Of a stretch of DNA of 52,465 nucleotides, positions 42,609-50,550 are shown in pieces. Origin of the DNA: SURF-32 sp964648365. GTDB taxonomy: Bacteria; Planctomycetota; Phycisphaerae; UBA1845. The number at the start of each line of letters is the position of its first letter. Positions within the stretch are counted from its first letter, which is position 1. The notes below the pieces were generated by a model. The model saw nothing but the letters and a program-made list of their open reading frames with translations. It did no database searches and had not been told where the DNA came from. Location of the stretch: assembly GCA_964648365.1 (NCBI GenBank), contig CAZYLK010000017.1, positions 1 to 52,465 on the forward strand, written 5' to 3'. The position numbers were made by a program, and so were the translations under genes.

Positions 42609-42681
42609 CAAGTGGCACCCGGCAGAGCTGTGCCAGGGACGCATTGATCCGAACGCTGCGTGTGCCGGCCGAGCCATCACG

Positions 42682-43596
42682 TCACGCAAACGTCGTCTGC
42701 ACCGCGTACTGCCAGTAGCCGTAGGCCATGCGATAGCGGGCGCGGACGCCGAAGAGGAACTTCTCACGGCGGAAGCCCTCGTCGCTGTTTTCAGTCAGCG
42801 CGGTAAACTCGACCGGCTCGCGATCCTGGAAGATGAACGGCCGCACGACGCCGTCGTTTTTCAGCAGATACCACGTCGCCGCTTCCGACAGCCACGGGAA
42901 CGCGATCACCCGGGCGGCGCCTTCCAGAGCGTTGGACGTGTTCTGTACGACCGTCGCATTGATCGCCTCCAGAGCGGTGAAGTACATCGTCGTCGGCACG
43001 ACGCACGCCAGGCCGGACGCGTTGATCGACATGGGCTGGCCGCGGTCGTCTTTGAACGCGAGCATCTGGGCGATGGCCGCGGCCAAGGCGGTCTTGAACT
43101 CGGCCGTCGTCGGCGCGGCCGGGGTGCTGGCGGATGCGGACAGCTTGTTGTCCTGCGAGCCGGAATCGCCGGAGCTGTGGGCGTCGTTGAAGAACGTCAC
43201 GCCGTCGTAGCTCAGGTAACCGGAGGCATCGCCGTTGATCAGAAGCTGGGCGATCAGATAGTCCTTGTGCGTGGCCGCCCGCTGGGCCAGTTCCGCGATG
43301 CGCACGCGGATCTGCCCGGTCTGATCGTCGCTGATCTCGTCGCGATCGACTTCCAGCGTCGACTCATACTTCAGGTTCTCGACCGAGTAGGACTCGGTCC
43401 GCATCCCGCGGGCCACACGCCCGTCGCCCCACTCGCGCATCTGCGGCACCGTGCCCAGCCAGCGATAGGTCTCGCTGTCGGACGTGGATTCGATGCGCGT
43501 CGCCAGGTCGCGAAAGTGCGTCGCGACGGCGCTGAAACGGTTGAAGAACTCGCTGCGCAGGCCCTTGGTCAGCAGGCCGGTGTTGATGATGGCCAT
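42682..43596 (-). CDS. Mu-like major head protein (gpT family)
   Basis: 304 residues from ATG 43596, with GGAGA five bases upstream. Strong Mu gpT resemblance: SAVATHFRDLATRIESTSDSETYRWLGTVPQMREWGDGRVARGMRTESYSVENLKYESTLEVDRDEISDDQTGQIRVRIAELAQRAATHKDYL, with NGDASGYLSYDGVTFFNDAHSSGDSG and C-terminal VRARYRMAYGYWQYAVQTTF. It forms the capsid shell in Mu-type phages. The gene is intact with no stop or frameshift. It lies between the cement-like gene and the gp36-like gene, as in Mu-like head modules. Confidence 0.92.
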   Translation of the reverse strand: MAIINTGLLTKGLRSEFFNRFSAVATHFRDLATRIESTSDSETYRWLGTVPQMREWGDGRVARGMRTESYSVENLKYESTLEVDRDEISDDQTGQIRVRIAELAQRAATHKDYLIAQLLINGDASGYLSYDGVTFFNDAHSSGDSGSQDNKLSASASTPAAPTTAEFKTALAAAIAQMLAFKDDRGQPMSINASGLACVVPTTMYFTALEAINATVVQNTSNALEGAARVIAFPWLSEAATWYLLKNDGVVRPFIFQDREPVEFTALTENSDEGFRREKFLFGVRARYRMAYGYWQYAVQTTFA

Positions 43597-43605
43597 GGTT
43601 GTCTC

Positions 43606-43686
43606 CGAATAGCGAATGTCGAATAGCGAATAACGAATGAATGTCGAATGGCGAATGTCGAATGTCGAATGTCGAATGTCGAAAGA
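43606..43686. repeat. Long heptamer array, GAATGTC/GAATAGC type
   Basis: About eleven units (gaatagc, gaatgtc, gaataac, gaatgaa, gaatggc). The longest copy in the window, immediately upstream of the capsid gene. Confidence 0.9.
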
Positions 43687-43705
43687 AGGGGATCCTGCTC
43701 AGAGC

Positions 43706-43723
43706 CCCGGCATTCATGCCGGG
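43706..43723. repeat. Hairpin repeat CCCGGCAT/ATGCCGGG
   Basis: An 8-bp stem with loop tc, preceded by cagagc. Related to 41016-41035. Confidence 0.7.
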
Positions 43724-43772
43724 AGTGTTGCGGATCGCGTTTGCCGGATGGCGATCGGCATCACGGCAGATC

Positions 43773-43823
43773 ACCAGTTACAAACCCGTGCCCCACTGAA
43801 GAACACCGGCTACAAACCGGTGC
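43773..43823. repeat. Two REP-like hairpins
   Basis: caccagttacaaacccgtg (decayed) and caccggctacaaaccggtg followed by ccacac, in the spacer after the cement-like gene. Confidence 0.75.
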
Positions 43824-43828
43824 CACAC

Positions 43829-44593
43829 TCACACGTAATCCACTTCCACCAGGAACGGGCCCGGGTTGGCGGTGGTGCCGTTGGTGACGGCCAGCGTCAG
43901 AACCTCGCCAGCGGATGCGAAGGCATTGCTCAGCGCGCCCATGCCGTGCGCTTCGTTGGCATCCGGAAACGCCGTGGTCGAGTCGAACGTCTCCGACACC
44001 AGCGCCGATCCGCCCAGCGTCAGCGCAACCACGCACGTGTTGGAATCGTCGATGCCCGCCGCGGCCGACGCTTGATTGACCACCCGCGCCGCAACCACCC
44101 AGGCCGCCGCCTCGAAGGCGTGAATCGCCCGCGCCGCGATGTCGGCATTCGCAGCGAGGTCTTCAACGGCGTGAACGATCGTCCTGATCCGCCCCCCTCC
44201 GGCATCGAGCCGCAGCATGATCTCACTGGTGGCCAGGAAGTCCTCGACGATGCCGACGTACGAGTTGCCCTCGCCGGCAAACGTCAGCGTGTCGTCCGCC
44301 GATGCGAACAGCGGCCGGCCGATGTCGGTGATGGCCGCGCCGCTGAGTGCGTGGCCGAAGTCGCCCTGCGTGTAGACGCGAACGGACTTGTCCCCGTCGC
44401 TGCCGGACGAGTTGTCGATCTCTTCGTAGGCGATGCCGATGAACGGGTCGCCCGCCACCAGGCCCCGAACGTATCCGTCCGCCTTCAGGCCGACGAGCGC
44501 ACCCTTGTACACGTGCGTGCTGCCGGCGACGGCAAACGTGCGAAGCTGCTGGTCGATGTAGTGGTCTACGTTGCGGTTTGCGGTAAGTGCCAT
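43829..44593 (-). CDS. Capsid cement-like protein (DUF2190-type N-terminus)
   Basis: 254 residues from ATG 44593 with GGGGA upstream. The N-terminal half (ALTANRNVDHYIDQQLRTFAVAGSTHVYKGALVGLKADGYVRGLVAGDPFIGIAYEEIDNS, to GRPLFASADDTLTFAGEG) resembles DUF2190 cement or decoration proteins, which often lie between the protease and the major capsid gene. The C-terminal half (ARAIHAFEAAAWVVAARVV, then TCVVALTLGGSALVSETFDS and LTLAVTNGTTANPGPFLVEVDYV) is an additional strand-rich domain. This place in the cluster supports the call. Confidence 0.75.
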   Translation of the reverse strand: MALTANRNVDHYIDQQLRTFAVAGSTHVYKGALVGLKADGYVRGLVAGDPFIGIAYEEIDNSSGSDGDKSVRVYTQGDFGHALSGAAITDIGRPLFASADDTLTFAGEGNSYVGIVEDFLATSEIMLRLDAGGGRIRTIVHAVEDLAANADIAARAIHAFEAAAWVVAARVVNQASAAAGIDDSNTCVVALTLGGSALVSETFDSTTAFPDANEAHGMGALSNAFASAGEVLTLAVTNGTTANPGPFLVEVDYV

Positions 44594-44606
44594 GATTGGT
44601 CCCCGG

Positions 44607-44640
44607 GAATAACGAATGTCGAATAGCGAATAACGAATGA
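44607..44640. repeat. Heptamer tandem repeat, GAATAGC/GAATGTC type
   Basis: Units gaataac, gaatgtc, gaatagc, gaataac, gaatga, ending seven bases before the assembly gap. Confidence 0.85.
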
Positions 44641-44647
44641 AGAGAGT

Positions 44648-44747
44648 NNNNNNNNNNNNNNNNNNNNNNNNNNNNNNNNNNNNNNNNNNNNNNNNNNNNN
44701 NNNNNNNNNNNNNNNNNNNNNNNNNNNNNNNNNNNNNNNNNNNNNNN
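44648..44747. other. Assembly gap, 100 N
   Basis: Exactly 100 N, a usual placeholder for a scaffold gap of unknown true length. It begins next to a heptamer repeat, which may explain the assembly break. Missing phage genes could lie here. Confidence 0.98.
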
Positions 44748-45688
44748 CGGGCGGCGACAGAAGCGGTCCGCCGCTCCCCGGCCGAGCCGTTGTCGGGCGG
44801 CGCCGTCCGACCGAAGCTGATGACCACGGGTGCGCTCTTGAGAAACGCATCGAACGACGCTTCATCGCGCAGCACGAGCGCAGTGGCCCACTCGCGCTGC
44901 GCTTCCACCAGCCGGCCGGAGCGCATCGCTTCAGTGACGCGCTCGCGGGCCCGGCGGCGTCGCACCATGTCGTCGAGTTCGCGCAGCCGCCGCCCCGCGG
45001 CAGCCAGCACCTCCTCGACCGCGGCGTCCGCATCAAGATCCAGTTCCTCGCGCAAGGCGACGAGCGGATGAACGCGCGCGCCGCCGCCGGCAGGCTCGAG
45101 CGGACTCGTCGCGAGCGTCGCAGTGTCACAGGCCGCGACGAACCCGTCGCAACAACATGAGTCGTCGTCTGCCGGTTCGGGGCGGTCGACGCAGTCGTAC
45201 TCGTCGCGGTTGACGATCGGCTTCATGCCCACGATCGCCGGTTTGTTCGTCAGAGCGGCCGAGTGCAGCGCGATCAGCTTTCGGTCGCTTCGACGGATCA
45301 GCGCCACGGGTGAAAGGTACCGATACGCCCGGGCGACAAGCTGCCGCCGGGCCTCGTCGGTCCATTCGATTTCGCCGTACAGCCCCTCCCCGGAGACGAC
45401 GAAGATGCGCCGGATCCATCCGGCGGCCGGCGCTCGCCCATCGGGCGCGGCATAGCGCCCGCCCAGGGTCTGATGCTCGTAGTCGATGGGCAGGTCGGTC
45501 GCGTGTGATGCAAACGCATCCACCACCATCCGGGCGGCCTCCTCGTCGACGACGAAGGATCCACGCGTGCTCTCGACGCTGCCCCAGGGCGCCAGCAGCA
45601 CCCGGGCGGGCGCCGCGTCATCGGCCGCCAGCGCCGCCGATCGCAGGGCCACGTGTTCCCCCATCGCTGTCAACTCTTGTGTGGACAT
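44748..45688 (-). CDS. Mu gpI-like protease/scaffold, 3' end lost in gap
   Basis: At least 313 residues from ATG 45688. The Mu I-protease pattern is visible: ARVLLAPWGSVESTRGSFVVDEEAARMVVDAFASHATDLPIDYEHQTLGGRYAAPDGRAPAAGWIRRIFV, with EGLYGEIEWTDEARRQLVARAYRYLSPVAL, then HSAALTNKPAIVGMKPI. The His of DYEH and the later Ser of the strand are likely catalytic. After a Cys-rich patch (DDDSCCCDGFVAACD) comes a charged helical region that would be the scaffold. It is the first gene of the cluster; nothing phage-like lies upstream. Confidence 0.85.
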
Positions 45689-45882
45689 CTGTTCCGGCTC
45701 CGTGCAAGAGACTCGCCTCGGTCGGGGCGCTGACCCCGCCGAAGCTGTTCACGGCTACAAAACACGTGCGCCGATCGGCGCCGGGCGTCAGCGCCGCGAT
45801 CATGTCCCCGCCGGTTCTCGGATTGCGTGGCTTCTGGAGGGGGCCGGTCTCGCCCCGAATCGCCGATAGGGACGATAGTGAG

Positions 45883-45911
45883 TTGTGATTGCGGCCGTCG
45901 CACGGTAGGAT
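45883..45911 (+). promoter_or_regulatory. Possible promoter of prepilin-like gene
   Basis: TTGTGA, 17-base spacer, TAGGAT, about 45 bases before the ATG at 45956. Confidence 0.4.
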
Positions 45912-45955
45912 GGCCATTCAAATCCGAACGCCTGAACGGGAACCGGGGACCAGCC

Positions 45956-46780
<825 letters not shown>

Positions 46781-46816
46781 AGAAGGCACCGAGCGACGCA
46801 GTCACCAAGGGGGAAG

Positions 46817-46850
46817 AGAGGCACAGAGGCACGAAGGCACACCGGCACGA
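46817..46850. repeat. Octamer repeat, GAGGCACA/GAAGGCAC
   Basis: Units aggcacag, aggcacga, aggcacac; the reverse orientation of the CGTGCCTT octamers at 47006-47071. Confidence 0.75.
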
Positions 46851-46884
46851 GGGGAACGAGTGGTGAGCGATATTTTCAGAGCCC

Positions 46885-46898
46885 CGCCTTTCAAGGCG
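46885..46898. repeat. Hairpin repeat CGCCTT/AAGGCG
   Basis: Stem of 6 bp with loop tc, preceded by cagagcccc as in the copies at 41016 and 43706. Confidence 0.6.
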
Positions 46899-46935
46899 CG
46901 GTTCCGACAGCCCGCGCCTCTCCTGCTCCCCGCAG

Positions 46936-48723
46936 CTAGTGACCGCGCGCCGCGCTTCCTTCATCACTGCGTCCCTCTCTTCCGCCTTCGTGTTTTCGCG
47001 CCCGCGTCCCTCCGTGCCTCGCTTCCGCCTCCGTGCCTTCGTGCCTCTTCCCCTCCGTGCCTTCGTGCCGACGTCGTGTACAATGTTGCCACACTGGGGC
47101 TGGCGTCGGTTCGGCGGTAGGGAGGGTGGGGGTCGGGCTGACCCTGTAGACGATTCGGACGCCCGTCTCGCCGACCTCCACCCGGTTGACCAGGGCGCGG
47201 ACGATTTCCCGACGCAGCGCGCCATCTGCCCGTCCGAGTCCATCGTGAACGCGTCGAGCGAACTCCTCGATCCGGCCGATCACCAGGCGCAGTTCCCGCC
47301 GATCGACCGCCTGGGCCGCCTCGGTCTCGGCTTCCGCTTTCAGGCGATCCAGCTTCTGTCGAGCCTGCCTGATTCTTGGTTCGAAGTCTTCCCGACTCAA
47401 CAGACCATCCTGATACGCGTCGACCAGTCGATCGATGGCTCGTTCGACCTGCCGGATGGCGGTTGCCAGTCCCGCGGCCGTGGGCGATCCGTCCGTCTCC
47501 GCAGGGTCGTGCAAGCGACGCTCGTACTCCTGTTCGATGCGTTCCGGCTCGTTGAGCAACGCACGGACGTCCGACCAGACGGCCTCGTCGAGCATGTCCG
47601 TGCGGACCGGTTTGTTCGTACACAATCGCTGCCCGCCGAAGCGATGCGCGTCCGCCCCGCTGCAGCGATAATAGGCACGCCTGTGCTCAGGTTGCCTGCA
47701 GCCCTTTGCTCGCTTGCCATAGTACGCGTAACGGCAGAGGCCGCACACCAGCAGTCCCTGCAACAGATGGGTGGCGCCGCGCGCGTTCTCTCGCTGGCGG
47801 GCGCGGTTGTCGGCCAGTTGATCAGCCACCGCCGCGAACAACTCCGTCGTGACAATCGACGGCACCGGGATGGCGATCCACTCGTCCGCGGGAACGTCAT
47901 AGCTGGCCCGTGCCTGGCGTGGATAGGCCGCGCCATTGCGGGTGGGCCGCAGACGCGGACGCCGCTCGCTCTTGCGTGTTCTTCCGAAGGCCGCCGAACC
48001 TTTGTAGGCCGGGTTCTTCAAGATGCCATGAACGGTAGAGCGCTCCCACAGGCTCTTACCCAAAGGTGAGCGAATTCCCTGGTTTTTCAGCCTCCGACAC
48101 ACCTCTCCGATGCTGAAACGATCCACGCCGACCCATTCATACATTCGCTGAACGACGCGCGCCTCCTCCAGGACCACCTGATATTCCGCCCGGCCGCCCC
48201 CTGCGTCCTTGCTGATGTACCGATAGCCATACGGCGCAGCGGAGAGCACGCTGACCGCTCCGTGTCGTGCTGCGTGCAACCGGCCCCGCCGGGTGCGTTC
48301 TCGAATCTTGGCCCGCTCGTATTCTGCAAACATGCCTTGCATCTGCAACAGCAGATTCTCCTCGGGCGTCGTGCCGATCGGATGATTCAGAAACACCACA
48401 TCGACGTGGCGGTCCTTCAGTTCCGCCAGCAGCAGGATCTGGTCGTTCAGATCGCGCGCCAGGCGGTCGGGAGAGTGAACGTACAATCGATCCAAGCCGT
48501 GGGCGTCGGTACAGTCCCGCAACCGCTCCAGCGCGGGACGCAGCAGCGTACCGCCACTATAACCGTCATCGATGAAACGCATCGACTCAGGGCAGCCCAT
48601 CCCGTCCTGTTCAATGCGCTGATGCAGTGCGTCAATCTGACTGGCGACGGTGTTGTCCTTGGCCTGCCGGTCCGATGATACGCGAGCGTACATACCGACC
48701 CGAAGCGTCCGTTCTCTGGTCAT
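46936..48723 (-). CDS. Large serine recombinase
   Basis: 595 residues from ATG 48723. The resolvase catalytic domain has the nucleophile Ser16 in MYARVSSDRQA, with DGYSGGTLLRPALERL and HSPDRLARDLNDQILLL. The recombinase domain has KNPAYKGSAAFGR. A zinc ribbon follows, VCGLCRYAYYGKR then YRCSGADAHRFGGQRLCTNK. A coiled coil covers about 415-475 (RQVERAIDRLVDAYQDGLLSREDFEPRIRQARQKLDRL). The last 44 or so residues (RHEGTEGKRHEGTEAEARHG and on) are encoded beyond the element boundary by host octamer repeats. Catalyses site-specific integration and excision of the surrounding 2.06-kb element. It is translationally coupled to a small gene upstream. Confidence 0.95.
   Translation of the reverse strand: MTRERTLRVGMYARVSSDRQAKDNTVASQIDALHQRIEQDGMGCPESMRFIDDGYSGGTLLRPALERLRDCTDAHGLDRLYVHSPDRLARDLNDQILLLAELKDRHVDVVFLNHPIGTTPEENLLLQMQGMFAEYERAKIRERTRRGRLHAARHGAVSVLSAAPYGYRYISKDAGGGRAEYQVVLEEARVVQRMYEWVGVDRFSIGEVCRRLKNQGIRSPLGKSLWERSTVHGILKNPAYKGSAAFGRTRKSERRPRLRPTRNGAAYPRQARASYDVPADEWIAIPVPSIVTTELFAAVADQLADNRARQRENARGATHLLQGLLVCGLCRYAYYGKRAKGCRQPEHRRAYYRCSGADAHRFGGQRLCTNKPVRTDMLDEAVWSDVRALLNEPERIEQEYERRLHDPAETDGSPTAAGLATAIRQVERAIDRLVDAYQDGLLSREDFEPRIRQARQKLDRLKAEAETEAAQAVDRRELRLVIGRIEEFARRVHDGLGRADGALRREIVRALVNRVEVGETGVRIVYRVSPTPTLPTAEPTPAPVWQHCTRRRHEGTEGKRHEGTEAEARHGGTRARKHEGGREGRSDEGSAARGH
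47006..47071. repeat. Octamer array CGTGCCTT/CGTGCCTC, left of element
   Basis: Repeated cgtgcctt, cgtgcctc and cgtgccga units. In-phase continuation is found right of the element at 49131. The reverse strand encodes the recombinase tail (HEGTEGKRHEGTEAEARHG). Confidence 0.85.
47069..47092. other. Left attachment site half of serine recombinase element
   Basis: Core cgacgt at 47069-47074, followed by the arm cgtgtacaatgttgccac. The arm is the inverse, with one mismatch, of the arm at 49109-49124. Confidence 0.82.
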
Positions 48724-48977
48724 GCTCCACTCCCCACCGCTCGCCGTGAAGGATCGCCCCACGGCGACCCTTCGTCACCCGAATGCAGCCCGCCGGCGCT
48801 GCCGTCAACCGCCGCAACACTCGACGCCCCGACGGGCCCTTCCTGACCCACGCCCACTTTCACCACGGGCACGAGCCGGTCATAAACCCCCGCCACCACC
48901 CGGCGACACAGACGCGTCCACTCGAACCCGCGATCCACGGTCAGAATCCGCCCCGACCGCTGATTGGCGTCCTCCAT
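48720..48977 (-). CDS. Small protein coupled to serine recombinase
   Basis: 85 residues (MEDANQRSGRILTVDRGFEW, then TRLCRRVVAGVYDRLVPVVKVGVGQEGPVG, then a Gly/Ser/Ala-rich tail). An excellent AGGAGGTG lies before ATG 48977, and the stop overlaps the recombinase ATG by four bases (ATGA). Not recognised; too small and Cys-poor to judge a fold. As the only other gene in the element it could be a directionality factor or regulator, but that is speculation from context. Confidence 0.7.
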   Translation of the reverse strand: MEDANQRSGRILTVDRGFEWTRLCRRVVAGVYDRLVPVVKVGVGQEGPVGASSVAAVDGSAGGLHSGDEGSPWGDPSRRAVGSGA

Positions 48978-49108
48978 GACACCCACCTCCTGGTGCTCCC
49001 GCGACCGCAAGACCGCGATGCGGCGCCTCGCCGCTCTCTGCCCCCCCGCGGCCGCGACAGGGACGAAGCAGCCCCCGGGCGATCTCCGTCGCCGGGATCA
49101 CGCACTCG

Positions 49109-49130
49109 GTGGCAACATTGTATACGACGT
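49109..49130. other. Right attachment site half of serine recombinase element
   Basis: Arm gtggcaacattgtata followed by the core cgacgt at 49125-49130. With the left arm it rebuilds a near-perfect palindrome of about 40 bases, as expected for an attP. Confidence 0.82.
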
Positions 49131-49155
49131 GCCTTCGTCCCTCCGTGCCTTCCCC
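49131..49155. repeat. Octamer array right of element
   Basis: gcctt, cgtccctc, cgtgcctt and ccc. It completes the octamer phase of 47006-47071 once the element is removed. Confidence 0.82.
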
Positions 49156-49156
49156 C

Positions 49157-49162
49157 TATAAT
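49157..49162 (+). promoter_or_regulatory. Consensus -10 box next to start codon
   Basis: A perfect TATAAT six bases before the ATG at 49168, which would place the transcript start at or beside the start codon (leaderless mRNA). The matching -35 (about 49134-49139) is poor and lies in the octamer array beside the element. Confidence 0.5.
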
Positions 49163-49167
49163 CCGGC

Positions 49168-50550
49168 ATGGCGTCCAAATCTCTGAAAGTGCTGATGCCG
49201 GCCGCCGGTTCGCAGCGCTGGTCGTGCCACTCGTGCGGCCGCTGCTGCTACGACCTCGTCGGGCACATCTCGCGCGAGGAACGACAGCGCATCGACCGAC
49301 AGGGATGGGGCCATTCACTTGGCGCCGAACCTTACGTCCCGCTGGGCAAGGGCTACGTACTCAACAAGCGCGCCAGCGGCGCCTGCGTGTTCCTGGACGA
49401 ATCCTCCAACCGCTGCCGCATTCATGAGAAGTTCGGCGAGCAGGCCAAGCCCCGCGCCTGTCGCATCTACCCGTTTACCGTGCGCGACGTACCCGACGGC
49501 TGGCAGGTGTCGTGGCGTTTTGACTGCCCCAGCCTCGCGGCGAACCTGGGGGATCCCGTTGTTGATTATGCGCCGCTCGTTCGCGAGTTGACGCGCGATC
49601 TGAAGCACCAGGGCGCCACCGGCGACGACTGTCCGGAACTTCAGCCGGGCCTTCGCGCGACGGAGATGGAAACGTCGCTGGTGATCGACAAACTCTGCAC
49701 GTGGCTGACAGACCGAACCCGACCGCTGAACGTTCGCATGGAGTCGGCGGCCGCCGCCACGCAGTTGATCGGTGAGGCGAAGTTCGAGGCGGTTCGCAAT
49801 GAACGCCTCGGCGAACTGGTGGACTTGCTCCTGGGCGTGCGACAGGACGCGAACGATGCCGCCGCGGCGGCCGCGCCGCCCACTGCAAAACAGCGGTCCA
49901 TGCTGCGAGAGCTGGCCTACGTCCACGCCGCCCACGTCTCGATCGAGGAGTCCCGCGCCGGCATCGGCACGCGCCTCCGCGGCCGGCTCGCCCAGCTTTC
50001 CGCTGCCCGGCGCTTTCGCGTCGGGGCCGGAAACGTCCCCGACGTGCGCGGCCTCTTCGATCCGCGATCGAACGGCCGATCCACACATGCCGACGATCCC
50101 ACAGCGACGACCGCGCCTCCAGGCGGCGCCAGCGACCGCCTGCCATGCTTCGATGACGTGGAGGCCGTCAGCCCCGCGTCCGATCCGGCAGATGTCGAGC
50201 GCATCGACGACCTGATGACGCGCTACCTGTGCCACCGGCTCGTAACGCGCAGCGCATTCGGCTATGGTTATTACCGCTGGCCGATGTTTGCCGGTCTTGC
50301 GGCGCTGTGGGCGGGCGCGGCCGTGGTCGGCTGGCTTGCCCGCACTCACGCCGCCTGGCAGGGGCGAACGGAGCTGACCTTCGACGATGTGTTCGAGGGG
50401 CTGCGCATTACCGATCGCTCGGCCGGGCGTTCGCCGGCGCTGGGCATCCGGGCGGAGCGCCTGCGGTTGCGCGTCATGCAGGCGGACGACGGGCTGGCGA
50501 AGCTGCTGCATCGTTACGCACTGGTCGAGGAGCTTTCCGGTGGGTCATAG
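49168..50550 (+). CDS. YkgJ-family cysteine cluster protein
   Basis: 460 residues. The N-terminal Zn/Fe-chelating module has WSCHSCGRCCYDLVGHIS, ACVFLDESSNRCRIHEKFGEQAKPRACRIYPF and a further Cys in WRFDCPSL, the standard CxxCxxCC...C...C pattern. The remaining 330 residues are mostly helical and low in recognisable motifs, with one hydrophobic segment near the end (FAGLAALWAGAAVVGWLA). This large C-terminal extension exceeds the typical 100-250-residue member. The start codon sits six bases after TATAAT. deoC overlaps its 3' end. Confidence 0.9.
   Translation: MASKSLKVLMPAAGSQRWSCHSCGRCCYDLVGHISREERQRIDRQGWGHSLGAEPYVPLGKGYVLNKRASGACVFLDESSNRCRIHEKFGEQAKPRACRIYPFTVRDVPDGWQVSWRFDCPSLAANLGDPVVDYAPLVRELTRDLKHQGATGDDCPELQPGLRATEMETSLVIDKLCTWLTDRTRPLNVRMESAAAATQLIGEAKFEAVRNERLGELVDLLLGVRQDANDAAAAAAPPTAKQRSMLRELAYVHAAHVSIEESRAGIGTRLRGRLAQLSAARRFRVGAGNVPDVRGLFDPRSNGRSTHADDPTATTAPPGGASDRLPCFDDVEAVSPASDPADVERIDDLMTRYLCHRLVTRSAFGYGYYRWPMFAGLAALWAGAAVVGWLARTHAAWQGRTELTFDDVFEGLRITDRSAGRSPALGIRAERLRLRVMQADDGLAKLLHRYALVEELSGGS

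Larger units (their letters stand above)
42352..42681. other. Spacer of about 330 bases with hairpin repeats
   Basis: No gene. It carries the CACTGCTC/GAGCAGTG hairpins at 42416-42508 and 42586-42608. Confidence 0.7.
47069..49130. mobile_element. 2.06-kb serine recombinase element with att sites
   Basis: Bounded by a direct 6-base core cgacgt and inverted arms of about 18 bases. Encodes only a coupled 85-residue protein and the recombinase. Removing 2056 bases (core to core) joins cgtgcctt-cgtgccga-cgtgcctt-cgtccctc-cgtgcctt, an octamer array with unbroken phase, which marks the empty site. Confidence 0.85.

Noticed and set aside
44637..45071. Open frame reading through the N run on the plus strand
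   Set aside because: It exists only because unknown bases are translated as X; its real part is antisense to the gpI-like gene.
46936..48977. Serine recombinase as the integrase of the Mu-like head cluster
   Set aside because: The att arms enclose only the recombinase and the 85-residue gene, and Mu-like phages use a DDE transposase. The two units are neighbours but not linked by any boundary sequence I can see.
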